This document shows positions 44,280-52,497 of a stretch of 64,000 bases of DNA, piece after piece. Origin of the DNA: Allocatelliglobosispora scoriae (GTDB taxonomy: Bacteria; Actinomycetota; Actinomycetes; Mycobacteriales; Micromonosporaceae); the NCBI RefSeq assembly GCF_014204945.1, contig NZ_JACHMN010000003.1, positions 1,984,001 to 2,048,000 on the forward strand, in the 5' to 3' direction. A program made the position numbers and the translations under genes. The notes below the pieces were generated by a model. The model did not search any database, was not told where the DNA came from, and was given only the letters and a program-made list of their open reading frames with translations. Numbering within the stretch: the stretch's first letter is position 1; each line of letters opens with the position of its first letter.

Positions 44280-44296
44280 CTGTCAGGCTATGGCAG
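44280..44296. promoter_or_regulatory. Palindrome between the duplicated-domain gene and the WYL regulator
   Basis: CTGTCA-N5-TGGCAG (44280-44296) is an inverted repeat with five of six arm bases matching, lying 9 bp before the regulator's ATG and 24 bp from the divergent ATG. This is a suitable operator position for the WYL regulator. Confidence 0.4.
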
Positions 44297-44305
44297 TCTT
44301 TTCGC

Positions 44306-45313
44306 ATGCGTTCCAGCCGCCTGGTCTCGATCCTGATGCTGCTGCAGGCCCAGCACCGCCTGACCGCCCGGGAGATCGCGGCGGAGCTCGAGGTCTCGCT
44401 GCGCACCGTCTACCGCGACGTCGAGGCGCTTGCCGCCGCGGGCATCCCGATCTACGCCGAGCAGGGGCGGGCGGGCGGCTACCGGCTCGTCGACGGCTAC
44501 CGGACCCGGCTCACCGGCCTGACCGAGGCCGAGGCCCAGTCGCTGTTCATGGTCGGTCTGCCGGGACCGGCGATGGCGCTCGGGCTCGGCGCCGAGGCGG
44601 CCTCCGCGGAACGCAAGCTGCTGGCGGCGCTCGCCCCGGAGCAGCGGGTACGCGCCGGTGAGCTGCGCGACCGCTTCCACCTGGACATCCCCGCCTGGTA
44701 CCGCCAGGCCGAGGACGCACCCCATCTCGCCGCGATCGCCGAAGCCGTGCTCAACGACCGGGTCGTCGCGGTGACCTACCGGCGCTGGAAGGCACCGCGG
44801 GAGGTGGAGCGCCGGCTCTCGCCCTACGGGCTGGTCCTCAAGAGCGGCACCTGGTATGTCGTGGCCGGGACCGGCGAGGGCACGCGTACCTACCGGATCT
44901 CCAACATCCTGCGCCTCACGCCGGCCGCGGAGCACTTCGAGCGCCCGCACCGCTTCGACCTCGCGGCCTTCTGGCAGCAGCACCTCGACGAGTTCGACCA
45001 GCGCCGGATCACCGCCACGGCGGTGCTGCGGCTGTCGGCCCGGCTGGTCGGGCAGCTCCCCGACAAGTCCGACCCGGCGCTGCGCAAGGCGGCCGCGGGC
45101 GTGCTCCCCGATCCCGACGGCTGGACCACCGTCGAATTCCCCGTCGAGCATGACGCCGAGGCCGCCCGGCAGCTGCTCCGGTACGGCGCCGAGGTGCGGG
45201 TGCTGGCACCGGAGTCGCTGCGCGACGCGCTGCTGGCCGTGGCCCGAGCCGTCCTGGCGGTCCACGACGAGCCGGTCACGCCGGGCCGCTCCTCGGTCGG
45301 CGCCGCCGGGTGA
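44306..45313 (+). CDS. HTH/WYL-domain transcriptional regulator (YafY family)
   Basis: A 335-aa regulator: N-terminal DeoR-type HTH (MRSSRLVSILMLLQAQHRLTAREIAAELEVS is split here only by length: RLVSILMLLQ then TAREIAAELEVSLRTVYRD), then the WYL domain (about 145-210, LSPYGLVLKSGTWYVVAG, TYRISNI) and a WCX-type C-terminal region. WYL proteins sense ligands, often nucleic-acid or nucleotide-derived. ATG 44306 is chosen because HTH homology begins there. It is divergent from the duplicated-domain gene and overlaps the convergent MFS gene by 38 bp. Confidence 0.9.
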   Translation: MRSSRLVSILMLLQAQHRLTAREIAAELEVSLRTVYRDVEALAAAGIPIYAEQGRAGGYRLVDGYRTRLTGLTEAEAQSLFMVGLPGPAMALGLGAEAASAERKLLAALAPEQRVRAGELRDRFHLDIPAWYRQAEDAPHLAAIAEAVLNDRVVAVTYRRWKAPREVERRLSPYGLVLKSGTWYVVAGTGEGTRTYRISNILRLTPAAEHFERPHRFDLAAFWQQHLDEFDQRRITATAVLRLSARLVGQLPDKSDPALRKAAAGVLPDPDGWTTVEFPVEHDAEAARQLLRYGAEVRVLAPESLRDALLAVARAVLAVHDEPVTPGRSSVGAAG

Positions 45314-46487
45314 GGACCAGCACCGCGGCGAGGACCCCGAGCGCCGTGGTGCCGACACCGCTGATCAGCAGCGTCGCCTGCGCGCCGAGGGCGGCCACGA
45401 GCGGGCCGCCGGCCGCCGTGCCCAGCGGCACCGTCAGGATCATCACCGCGCCCCGGGCCGCCAGCACCGACGGCAGCAGCTCCACGCTCGCCGACCGCTG
45501 GAACAGCGCCGTCGACACCGACGGGTAGGGCGCCCAGATCAGCCCGGCCAGCCCGAACGAACCCAGCGCGATCCACAGTGGAGCGCCGAGGCCGAGCGGC
45601 AGCAGCGCCAGCCCGAAGCCGAACACCACCCCGATCGTGGTCGGCCAGAGCCGCCAGCGCCCCAGGTACCCGGTGGCCAGCCCGCCCGCCACCGCCCCGA
45701 TGCCGAAGGCGGTGAAGTACGCCGCCAGCTCGCCCACGGAGCCGACGAGCACGGGGAGCGCCACCAGCACCGGTCCGAAGAGGACGAAGTACCCGAAGGT
45801 CATCGCGAGCAGGCCCAGCAGCGTCGGATCGGCGGCGATGGCGCGGAAGCCGGGGGCGCGGTGCGGCGTACCGGCCGGGGGTCGGGCTCGTCGTCCTGGC
45901 ACGGCGAAGCGGTAGGTCGCCGCGAGCAGTGCGAACGTCGCGGCGTCGACCGCGATCACCCAGGCCGGGCCGCCCCACCCGATGATTAGCGCGGCGAGCG
46001 GCGGCCCGACGATCGTGGCGAACTCCGACAGCAGGTTGAGCACCGCGTTGCCGGCGAGGTGCTGCTCGCGGGGGAGCACCTCGGCGAGCAGCGTGTAGCG
46101 CCCGGCCCCGCCCCACGAGTGCAGCAGCGACGAGGCCGCGAGCAGCGTGACGTAGAGCCCGATCCCCAGCACCCCGGCCGCCGCCGCGATCGGGATCCCG
46201 GCGAGCGCGACCGCCCGCAGCATCGCGTCCCACCCGGCGAGCTGCGCGCCCGGCCGCCCGCGCAGGAACCGGCTCAGCAGCAGCGCGCCCACCGCCCCCG
46301 GCAGTGTGTAGGCGGCAGCCGCGACCGCCACATAGGCACCGCCGCGGCCCGGCGGTGCGAGCTGCAGCGCGAGCCAGCTCACCGCGATCGTGCTCATGCC
46401 GTCGCCGAGCGAGGAGACCGCGATGCCGGGCAGCACCCGCCGCAGCACGGGATGGGTCACGACCGGCCAGTAGGGGGATGCCGTCAT
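45276..46487 (-). CDS. MFS transporter
   Basis: A 403-aa major facilitator with about twelve helices, including SSLGDGMSTIAVSWLAL in helix 1, a FLRGRPGAQLAGWDAMLRA loop 2-3, and the family-typical LAGNAVLNLLSEFATIVGPPLAALI in helix 5. It resembles the MFS subfamily that includes macrolide and drug exporters in actinobacteria. The substrate cannot be assigned. ATG 46487 starts the conserved region. Its 3' end overlaps the WYL regulator gene by 38 bp. Confidence 0.88.
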   Translation of the reverse strand: MTASPYWPVVTHPVLRRVLPGIAVSSLGDGMSTIAVSWLALQLAPPGRGGAYVAVAAAAYTLPGAVGALLLSRFLRGRPGAQLAGWDAMLRAVALAGIPIAAAAGVLGIGLYVTLLAASSLLHSWGGAGRYTLLAEVLPREQHLAGNAVLNLLSEFATIVGPPLAALIIGWGGPAWVIAVDAATFALLAATYRFAVPGRRARPPAGTPHRAPGFRAIAADPTLLGLLAMTFGYFVLFGPVLVALPVLVGSVGELAAYFTAFGIGAVAGGLATGYLGRWRLWPTTIGVVFGFGLALLPLGLGAPLWIALGSFGLAGLIWAPYPSVSTALFQRSASVELLPSVLAARGAVMILTVPLGTAAGGPLVAALGAQATLLISGVGTTALGVLAAVLVLTRRRRPRSGPA

Positions 46488-46614
46488 GCCTCAACCTCGC
46501 ACCCGCAGCGCCGGTCGACCAAGCGGTATCGCCCAGGGCGCAACGGGGTTGCGAGGGGCGCCGGGGCTTGGTTATGGTGCTCGGCAGTCAACGCATTGTC
46601 TGGGAGTGAAGTCC

Positions 46615-46659
46615 ATGGTCTCGGCGACCCACAGCGGCCGCCGCGCGCTCACCGCCTGA
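46615..46659 (+). other. Possible upstream leader ORF (14 codons)
   Basis: ATG 46615, 7 bp after GGGAGTGAA, opens MVSATHSGRRALTA and stops at 46657. It lies in the 251-bp leader between the MFS gene and the acetyltransferase. It could be a translated leader peptide, but codon count is too low to judge and no attenuator hairpin is obvious. Confidence 0.25.
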
Positions 46660-46738
46660 CCGGCGCGAGCGCACCTGCGGTCCTACGGCGCATCGTCATG
46701 CCCGCAGCACCATCCTGACCCAGAGGTTACATCTGATC

Positions 46739-47491
46739 ATGGACAACAACGTCCAGCAGTCTGTCGTCGCCATCCTGTCCCGCCGTCCCGAGGTCGTCGA
46801 AACCGGCCCGTTCGTCATCGGCTGGGACCCCACCACCGACAGCCGCAACGTCAGCTACGCCACGCCCCGGCCCGGCGCCGCCGTCACCGCCGACGACGTG
46901 GCGGCCCTGGTCGCGGCGTTCCGCGCGATCGACCGGATCCCGCGCCTCGAATACGTGCCGGGCTGCTGCCCGGAGCTCGAATCGCTGCTGCTCGCGGCAG
47001 GGTTCGCGATCGAGGCCCGGCACACCTACCTCGCCTGCACGCCCGCGACGCTCGCCCCGCTCCCCGTCCCGGACGGGTTCGAGCTCATCGAACCGTCGAC
47101 CGACGAGGAGCACCACGGCGGTCTCAGCGTCCAGAACGAGGCCTTCGGCGGCGAGGCCACCGCCACTCCGGCCGATGTGGAGCGGGCCGCGCGTACCCAG
47201 CGCAACGGCGGGGTCGTCCTCGCCATCAGGACGACCACGGGGGAGTACGCCGCCGCGGGCCTCGCCTCACCGCCCGGCGCCGGGCTCGTGGAGGTGGCCG
47301 GGATCGCGACGGCGGAGCGCTTCCGGCGGCGTGGCCTGGCCGCCGCGCTGACGGCGGAGCTCGCCGCGACGGCGTTCCGGCGGGGTGCGCAGGGTGCCTG
47401 GCTGGAGGCGGAGAGCCCGGTGGCGGGGCGCGTCTACGAGCGGGTCGGCTTCGTCCCGTCCGGCCAGCGCCTCTACATCGCCCTCGACTAG
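46739..47491 (+). CDS. GNAT family N-acetyltransferase
   Basis: A 250-aa protein whose C-terminal half carries the GNAT acetyl-CoA site: VEVAGIATAERFRRRGLAAALTAELA fits the R/Q-x-x-G-x-G/A loop, followed by AWLEAESPVAGRVYERVGF. The N-terminal 110 residues are another domain of the type seen in two-part actinobacterial acetyltransferases. The acceptor substrate is unknown. ATG 46739 has a weak AGAGG site upstream. Convergent with the OpuC ATPase gene; palindromic repeats fill the gap. Confidence 0.85.
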   Translation: MDNNVQQSVVAILSRRPEVVETGPFVIGWDPTTDSRNVSYATPRPGAAVTADDVAALVAAFRAIDRIPRLEYVPGCCPELESLLLAAGFAIEARHTYLACTPATLAPLPVPDGFELIEPSTDEEHHGGLSVQNEAFGGEATATPADVERAARTQRNGGVVLAIRTTTGEYAAAGLASPPGAGLVEVAGIATAERFRRRGLAAALTAELAATAFRRGAQGAWLEAESPVAGRVYERVGFVPSGQRLYIALD

Positions 47492-47506
47492 CCCTGTTCG
47501 TCTCAG

Positions 47507-47529
47507 CACCAACTCTTCAAGAGTCGGTG
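47507..47529. repeat. Palindromic repeat family A, copy 1
   Basis: CACCAACTCTT (47507-47517), C, AAGAGTCGGTG (47519-47529): an 11-bp inverted repeat with one mismatch. It shares the core CAACTCTTSAAGAGTTG with the other family A copies. Confidence 0.7.
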
Positions 47530-47539
47530 TCGACGCGGT

Positions 47540-47572
47540 GATCGGCGCAACTCTTGAAGAGTTGCGCCGATC
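47540..47572. repeat. Palindromic repeat family A, copy 2 (possible bidirectional terminator)
   Basis: GATCGGCGCAACTCTT (47540-47555) and AAGAGTTGCGCCGATC (47557-47572) form a perfect 16-bp inverted repeat around a single G. It sits between convergent genes ending at 47491 and 47581, so it may also act as a shared terminator. The right half and flank (to CGATCTT) recur at 50072. Confidence 0.85.
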
Positions 47573-47580
47573 TTCGTGTC

Positions 47581-48564
47581 CTAGCCTTCCGCGCGGGCCT
47601 CGGCGAGGACGGCGTAGATGTCGTCCGGGGTGAGCACTCCGAGCACCGTGCCGTCGCGCTCGACCGCCACCCAGCCGGTCTCCCCCTCCAGCAGTGCGGC
47701 GAGCGCCTCGCGCAGCGTGACATCCGCCGCCACGACCGGCGGCTTCGCCGGTGCGTCGGCCGGGAGCGGCCGCAGGGCGTCCGGCGGGATCGGGGTGACG
47801 GCGAGGCGCTTGATGCCCCGGTCGGCGCCGACGAAGGCCGCCACGAACTCGTTGGCCGGCCGGGCGAGGATCTCCGCCGGGGTGCCGTACTGCTCCAGCT
47901 TGCCGCCCTCGGAGAGGACCACGATCTTGTCGCCGAGGCGGACCGCCTCCTCCACGTCGTGGGTGACGAAGACGATCGTCTTGCGTACGGTCTGCTGCAA
48001 CCGCAGGAACTCGTCCTGCAGTCGGCCGCGCACGATGGGGTCGACGGCGGAGAAGGGCTCGTCCATCAGCAGCACGACGGGGTCGGCGGCGAGGGCCCGG
48101 GCCACCCCGACGCGCTGGCGCTGGCCGCCGGAGAGCTCGTGCGGGTAGCGGTCGGCGTAGCGGGCGGGGTCGAGGCCGACCGTCTCCAGCAGCTCCAGGA
48201 CCCGCTCGCGGGAGCGCTGCTTGGACCAGCCGACCAGGCGCGGGACGGTGGCGACGTTGTCGCGCACGGTCTGGTGCGGGAAGAGCCCGACGTGCTGGAT
48301 GACGTAGCCGATGCGGCGCCGCAGCTCCACCGGGTCGACGCTGGTGATCTCCTCGTCGCCGAGGAACATCCGGCCGGAGGTCGGCTCGATCAGCCGGTTG
48401 ATCATGCGGAGCACGGTGGACTTGCCGCAGCCCGAGGGTCCGATGAGCACGACGAGCTCGCCGGCCGGGATCTCCAGGCTGAGGTCGGCCACGGCCACGG
48501 TGGCGTCGTCGTATTGCTTGCGGACGGAATCCAGCCGGATCGTCGCCGCGGCGGTAGCGTTCAC
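47581..48564 (-). CDS. Glycine betaine/quaternary-amine ABC transporter ATPase (OpuCA/ProV type, with CBS domain)
   Basis: A 327-aa ATPase with Walker A GPSGCGKST, the family-specific NRLIEPTSG, Q-loop QHVGLFPHQTVRDNVA, signature LSGGQRQRVGVARAL, and Walker B LLMDEPFSAVDPI. A CBS domain at about 255-325 is typical of osmoprotectant importers, where it senses ionic strength. It powers the importer formed by the two permeases and binding protein on the opposite strand. GTG 48564 follows GGAGGG; it is 3 bp from the divergent permease ATG. Confidence 0.93.
   Translation of the reverse strand: MNATAAATIRLDSVRKQYDDATVAVADLSLEIPAGELVVLIGPSGCGKSTVLRMINRLIEPTSGRMFLGDEEITSVDPVELRRRIGYVIQHVGLFPHQTVRDNVATVPRLVGWSKQRSRERVLELLETVGLDPARYADRYPHELSGGQRQRVGVARALAADPVVLLMDEPFSAVDPIVRGRLQDEFLRLQQTVRKTIVFVTHDVEEAVRLGDKIVVLSEGGKLEQYGTPAEILARPANEFVAAFVGADRGIKRLAVTPIPPDALRPLPADAPAKPPVVAADVTLREALAALLEGETGWVAVERDGTVLGVLTPDDIYAVLAEARAEG
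48555..48560 (+). promoter_or_regulatory. Possible -10 element for a leaderless opuC permease mRNA
   Basis: TAGCGT fits the actinobacterial -10 pattern and ends 7 bp before the ATG at 48568, the spacing expected when transcription starts at the start codon. No ribosome-binding site precedes that ATG. No convincing -35 was found. Confidence 0.3.
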
Positions 48565-48567
48565 CTT

Positions 48568-49269
48568 ATGCCCTCCAAGGTCCTATTTGTCGCAGCTGTC
48601 GGGAGCGACCCGCGCAACCCCTGGTTCTCCTGGAGCTACGTTCGCCAGAACTCCGATACCCTGCTCGCCGCGCTGCGTGAACACGTCCTGCTCACGGTCG
48701 TGGCGGTGCTGGTCGCGTCGCTCATCGCCATCCCGCTGGCACTGGTGGCGTACCGGTTGGAGTGGCTCTCCGGAACGATCCTCGCACTCTGCGGCGCGCT
48801 CTACACAGTTCCCTCGCTGGCGCTGTTCGCGATGCTCGCGCCGTTCACCGGCCTGAAGCCGGTCACCGTGTTGATCGGCCTGGTGCTCTACGCGCTCCTG
48901 ACGATCCTGCGGGGCGGGCTCACCGGCCTGCGCCAGGTCCCGCCGGAGGTCAGAGAAGCAGCAAGAGGCATGGGGTACGGGAAGCTGCGGCTCCTGTGGC
49001 GCATCGAGCTGCCGCTGGCGATGCCGAGCATCGTCACGGGCCTGCGGATCGCGACGGTGACCACCGTGGCCCTCGTCACCGTCGGCTACGTCGCGGGCCA
49101 CGGCGGGTTCGGCACGTTGATCATCAGCGGCTTCAACAACAACTTCTACCGCCCGCAGATCATGACCGCGACGCTCGCCTGTGTCGGGCTCGCCCTCGTC
49201 TTCGACGGGCTGCTGCTGCTCGCGGCCCGGGCCACCATGCCCTGGCAGCGCCGGAAGGGATCCTCATGA
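48568..49269 (+). CDS. Osmoprotectant ABC transporter permease (OpuCB type)
   Basis: A 233-aa permease with a leader NPWFSWSYVRQNSDTLLAALREH and about six helices, with the OpuC/ProW coupling region EVREAARGMGYGKLRLLWRIELPLAMPSI split over the cytoplasmic loop, and VGYVAGHGGFGTLIISGF. It forms half of the membrane channel of the quaternary-amine importer. The ATG at 48568 is the only good start after the conserved region is considered. It overlaps the next permease by ATGA. Confidence 0.93.
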   Translation: MPSKVLFVAAVGSDPRNPWFSWSYVRQNSDTLLAALREHVLLTVVAVLVASLIAIPLALVAYRLEWLSGTILALCGALYTVPSLALFAMLAPFTGLKPVTVLIGLVLYALLTILRGGLTGLRQVPPEVREAARGMGYGKLRLLWRIELPLAMPSIVTGLRIATVTTVALVTVGYVAGHGGFGTLIISGFNNNFYRPQIMTATLACVGLALVFDGLLLLAARATMPWQRRKGSS

Positions 49270-49940
49270 GCGTCATCGACGACGCCGTCACCTGGCTCAA
49301 CGACCCGCTCAACTGGACCGCTCCCGACGGCGTCATCGCGCGGACGATCGAGCACCTTTGGATCTCGGCGGCGGCGGTCGCCATCGCCTGCGCGGTCGCC
49401 TGGCCGATCGGGATCTGGCTCGGCCACACCGGCCGGGGCGGCGGCACCGTCGTCACGCTCGCCAACCTCACCCGGGCCGTTCCGACCGTGGCCCTGCTCA
49501 CGATCTTCCCGCTGACGATCATCGGGTTCGGGGCACGGGCGATCGTTCTGGCGCTCGCCGTCTTCGCCATCCCGCCGCTGCTCGCCAACGCCTATCTCGG
49601 GCTGCGCGAGGTCGACCCGGATGTCCGGGACGCCGCCCGGGGGATGGGCCTGTCCGGTCGGCAGGTGCTCACCTCGGTCGAGCTGCCGCTCGCGGTGCCC
49701 TACCTCGCCAGCGGATTCCGGACGGCGGCGGTGCAGGTGCTGGCGACGGCGACGCTGGCGGCGTTCGTCAACGGCGGCGGGCTCGGGATGATCATCAGTC
49801 GGGGCTTCGGACTGGGCCTGGTCTCGGGCGGCGGCCAGGTACTCGCCGGCGGCGTCATCGTGACCCTGCTGTGCCTGATCGCCGAGGGTCTGCTCGCGAT
49901 CGCCGAGAAGCGCCTCACGCCCCGCGCCCTACGCCGCTGA
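49266..49940 (+). CDS. Osmoprotectant ABC transporter permease (OpuCD type)
   Basis: A 224-aa permease: VTWLNDPLNW opening, about six helices, ANLTRAVPTVALL, the coupling loop DVRDAARGMGLSGRQVLTSVELP, and VNGGGLGMIISRGFG. With the preceding gene it makes the heterodimeric channel of the OpuC-type importer. Coupled to it by overlapping stop and start. Followed by a repeat-filled 204-bp gap before the binding-protein gene. Confidence 0.93.
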   Translation: MSVIDDAVTWLNDPLNWTAPDGVIARTIEHLWISAAAVAIACAVAWPIGIWLGHTGRGGGTVVTLANLTRAVPTVALLTIFPLTIIGFGARAIVLALAVFAIPPLLANAYLGLREVDPDVRDAARGMGLSGRQVLTSVELPLAVPYLASGFRTAAVQVLATATLAAFVNGGGLGMIISRGFGLGLVSGGGQVLAGGVIVTLLCLIAEGLLAIAEKRLTPRALRR

Positions 49941-49967
49941 ACCCGATCACGGTCACCGCACCCCCGC

Positions 49968-50029
49968 CACGTTTTGCAGCAAAGCGTGCCCATTCCGCGC
50001 GGCGAGGCCACGTTTTGCTGCAAAACGTG
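49968..50029. repeat. Palindromic repeat family B, paired copies
   Basis: Two 21-bp palindromes: CACGTTTTGCAGCAAAGCGTG (49968-49988; quoted arms CACGTTTTGC and GCAAAGCGTG, one mismatch) and a perfect one at 50009-50029 (arms CACGTTTTGC and GCAAAACGTG). Since each is self-complementary, the pair also forms a 62-nt stem-loop. It follows the permease genes. Confidence 0.85.
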
Positions 50030-50062
50030 ACGGGAGGCGAGGCGGGCCGCGCGGGATGGGAC

Positions 50063-50079
50063 CAACTCTTGAAGAGTTG
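50063..50079. repeat. Palindromic repeat family A, copy 3
   Basis: CAACTCTTGAAGAGTTG, a perfect 8-bp inverted repeat around G, followed by CGCCGATCTTG as in copy 2. It lies 34 bp after the family B pair and 65 bp before the binding-protein start. Confidence 0.8.
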
Positions 50080-50144
50080 CGCCGATCTTGAGGGGTTCCG
50101 GGGAACCTCGCCCGGTGCTGGGGGATTTATGGCAGATTGGGGGC

Positions 50145-51137
50145 ATGTGGACTCGTACCGGGATGGTGGTTTTCGGGGTTGTGGTCCTGGCGGCGGGCGT
50201 CGCCGGGTGTGGTGAGTCGGGGTCGTCCGGCACGACCGCGCCGGTCTCGGTGAGCGGCGCGGGCTGCGCGCCGGTCGCCGGGTCGCAGCTCGTGGTGCTG
50301 ACCGACGACAAGAAGCTGCAGAACTCCGACAACATCGTGGCCGTGATCAACACCAAGGCCTCCACCCCGGCGCTGGTGGCGGCGACCGACAAGGTCGCGG
50401 CGGCGCTGGACACCAACAAGCTGATCGCGCTCAACAAGGCAGTCGACGTGGACCGCAAGACGCCGCAGGTGGCGGCGCAGGAGTTCGCGGCCTCGGCCGG
50501 GCTCACCTCGGGGCTGTCCGGCGGCAGCGGCGCGGTGAAGATCGGCGCGGCGAACTTCTCGGAGAGCCAGACGCTCGCCGAGCTCTACAAGATCGCGCTG
50601 ACCGCGGCCGGGTTCCAGGCGAGCGTGCAGACGGCGGGCAACCGGGAGCTCTACGAACCGGCGCTGGAGCGGGGCGAGATCATGGTCTTCCCCGAGTACG
50701 CCGCCACGTTCACCGAGTTCCTCAACCAGAAGGCGAACGGCAAGGACGCGGCGCCCAAGGCGAGCGGCGACATCGACGCCACGATGGCCGCCGCCAAGGA
50801 GCTGGGCGGCAAGGTCGGCCTGAGCTTCGGTACGCCGTCGCCCGCCGCCGACCAGAACTCGTTCGCGGTGACCACGGCGTTCGCGGAGAAGAACGGCGTG
50901 AAGACGCTCTCGGACTTCGCCGCGAAGTGCTCCGGCCAGGCGTCGATCCTCGCCGGACCGCCGGAGTGCCCGCAGCGGCCCTTCTGCCAGCCCGGGCTCA
51001 AGGACACCTATGGGATCAGCTTCGGCGCCTTCCACCAGGCCGACTCGGGCGGCCCGCAGACCAAGACCGAGCTGACCACCGGCAAGGCCACGGTCGGACT
51101 GGTCTTCTCCTCCGACGGCAGCCTCGCGGCGAGCTGA
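50145..51137 (+). CDS. Quaternary-amine-binding lipoprotein (OpuAC family, apparently circularly permuted)
   Basis: A 330-aa lipoprotein with lipobox VAGC (Cys22). The segment QLVVLTDDKKLQNSDNIVAV through LIALNKAVDVDRKTPQVAAQ (about 48-112), which normally ends OpuAC proteins, comes first; the canonical beginning VKIGAANFSESQTLAELY (131 on) follows, and the protein ends at TVGLVFSSDGSLAAS, where the ordinary order would continue into VVLTDDK. Ligand-binding segments such as NRELYEPAL and AGPPECPQRP are kept. It should bind glycine betaine, choline or similar compounds and feed the two upstream permeases. ATG 50145 follows GGGGG; starts further upstream lack support. Confidence 0.9.
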   Translation: MWTRTGMVVFGVVVLAAGVAGCGESGSSGTTAPVSVSGAGCAPVAGSQLVVLTDDKKLQNSDNIVAVINTKASTPALVAATDKVAAALDTNKLIALNKAVDVDRKTPQVAAQEFAASAGLTSGLSGGSGAVKIGAANFSESQTLAELYKIALTAAGFQASVQTAGNRELYEPALERGEIMVFPEYAATFTEFLNQKANGKDAAPKASGDIDATMAAAKELGGKVGLSFGTPSPAADQNSFAVTTAFAEKNGVKTLSDFAAKCSGQASILAGPPECPQRPFCQPGLKDTYGISFGAFHQADSGGPQTKTELTTGKATVGLVFSSDGSLAAS

Positions 51138-51231
51138 GCGCGCAGGTTCGCCGCGCGGAGCGAGCAGACCGCGCTGTGCCGCGAACATAATCGCCGTGCG
51201 GGCTCCGGTGGGGGAGTGGCAGGATGTGGCC

Positions 51232-52422
51232 GTGTCGTATCAGGTGAGAATGCTGACCGTCGAAGATCGCGTAGCAGCCTGGGAGCTGGGCAGCACCGCC
51301 TTCGGCTACCGGGACCGGCCGATGGGCGAGGACTGGTCCCCGGTGAAGATCGGGTGGATCTCGTGGGGTGTCTTCGACGCCGACGGGCGGCTGCTCGCCA
51401 AGGCCGTCGACCTGGAGCAGGGCCAGTGGTTCGGTGGCCGGGTCGTGCCCTCCTGCGGGCTCGCCGGTGTCGCGGTCGCCGCGGAGTCCCGCAACCGCGG
51501 TCTGGGCCGGATCGTGCTGACCAGGCTGTTCGCCGAGGTACGCGACCGGGGCGCCGCCATCGTCAGCCTCTTCCCGACGACGCCGTTCCCCTACCGCGCG
51601 CTCGGCTGCGAGGAGGTCGGCGCGCTGGTCCACCTCTCGGTGCAGGCGTCGGCGCTCGCCGCCGTCCGCACACCGAAGTCGGTGACGCTGCGGCAGGCGA
51701 CCGAGGCCGACATCCCCTTCGTCCACGACATCTACCGCACGATCGCGAGCGCGGGCAGCGGCATGATGGAGCGGTCCGGACCGCGCTTCAACGACACCCC
51801 GGCGGAGCTGATCGCCGACTACCACGGCATCACCCTCGCGATCGGCCCGGAGGGCGCGATCGAGGGCTACGCGAGCTGGGACCGGGGGTCGGGCTATGAC
51901 GAGACCGGCTCGGTGACCGTCTACGACCTGATGGGCCTGACGCCGGACGCGACCGCCGCCCTGGTCTCGATGCTCGGCGGCTGGGCCAGCGTCGCGCCGA
52001 ACGTGGTGCTGCGGCTGCCGCCGGGCGACCCGGCGCTGCTGCAGTTCTCGTCGATCGGCGCGACCGTGCACAAGCGCCAGCCGTGGATGCTGCGCCTGGT
52101 AAACGCGCCCGCGGCGGTGGCGGCGCGCGGCTGGTCGCCGCTGCTCTCCGGCGGTGTCGACCTGGATCTGATCGACGCTGTCTGCCCGTGGAACGCGGGT
52201 CCGCACCGGCTCGTGCTCGACGGCGGCGACGGCGTGCTGGAGCCCGGTGGCAGCGGTGCGGTGCGGATCACCGAGCGCGGCCTGGCCCAGCTCTACGCGG
52301 GTGCGGCCGATCCGGCGACGCTGCGCCGGGCGGGCATGCTCACCGGCGGCGAGCCCCGCGACGACGACTTCCTGCGGACGGCGTTCGCCGGCCCGGTCCC
52401 GGCCCTGCTCGACTACTTCTGA
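51232..52422 (+). CDS. Eis-like GNAT acetyltransferase
   Basis: A 396-aa protein of the Eis family: N-terminal GNAT domain with SCGLAGVAVAAESRNRGLGRIVLTRLF (acetyl-CoA loop), LFPTTPFPYRALGCE, a second GNAT-like domain (about 150-285) and a C-terminal SCP2-like domain ending in an aromatic residue (DYF), whose carboxylate is catalytic in Eis. Eis proteins acetylate amines, including aminoglycosides in mycobacteria; this member's substrate is unknown. GTG 51232 is chosen to give the usual SYQVRMLTVED start; GTG 51196 is the longest alternative. The ORF ends with a family A repeat downstream. Confidence 0.88.
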   Translation: MSYQVRMLTVEDRVAAWELGSTAFGYRDRPMGEDWSPVKIGWISWGVFDADGRLLAKAVDLEQGQWFGGRVVPSCGLAGVAVAAESRNRGLGRIVLTRLFAEVRDRGAAIVSLFPTTPFPYRALGCEEVGALVHLSVQASALAAVRTPKSVTLRQATEADIPFVHDIYRTIASAGSGMMERSGPRFNDTPAELIADYHGITLAIGPEGAIEGYASWDRGSGYDETGSVTVYDLMGLTPDATAALVSMLGGWASVAPNVVLRLPPGDPALLQFSSIGATVHKRQPWMLRLVNAPAAVAARGWSPLLSGGVDLDLIDAVCPWNAGPHRLVLDGGDGVLEPGGSGAVRITERGLAQLYAGAADPATLRRAGMLTGGEPRDDDFLRTAFAGPVPALLDYF

Positions 52423-52497
52423 GGCCCTCCCCGCGGCCGCCGGGCCCTGCGGAGCCCGCCGCGCCCGACCGCCGCGGGCGTGACCAGCTCGGCGGTC

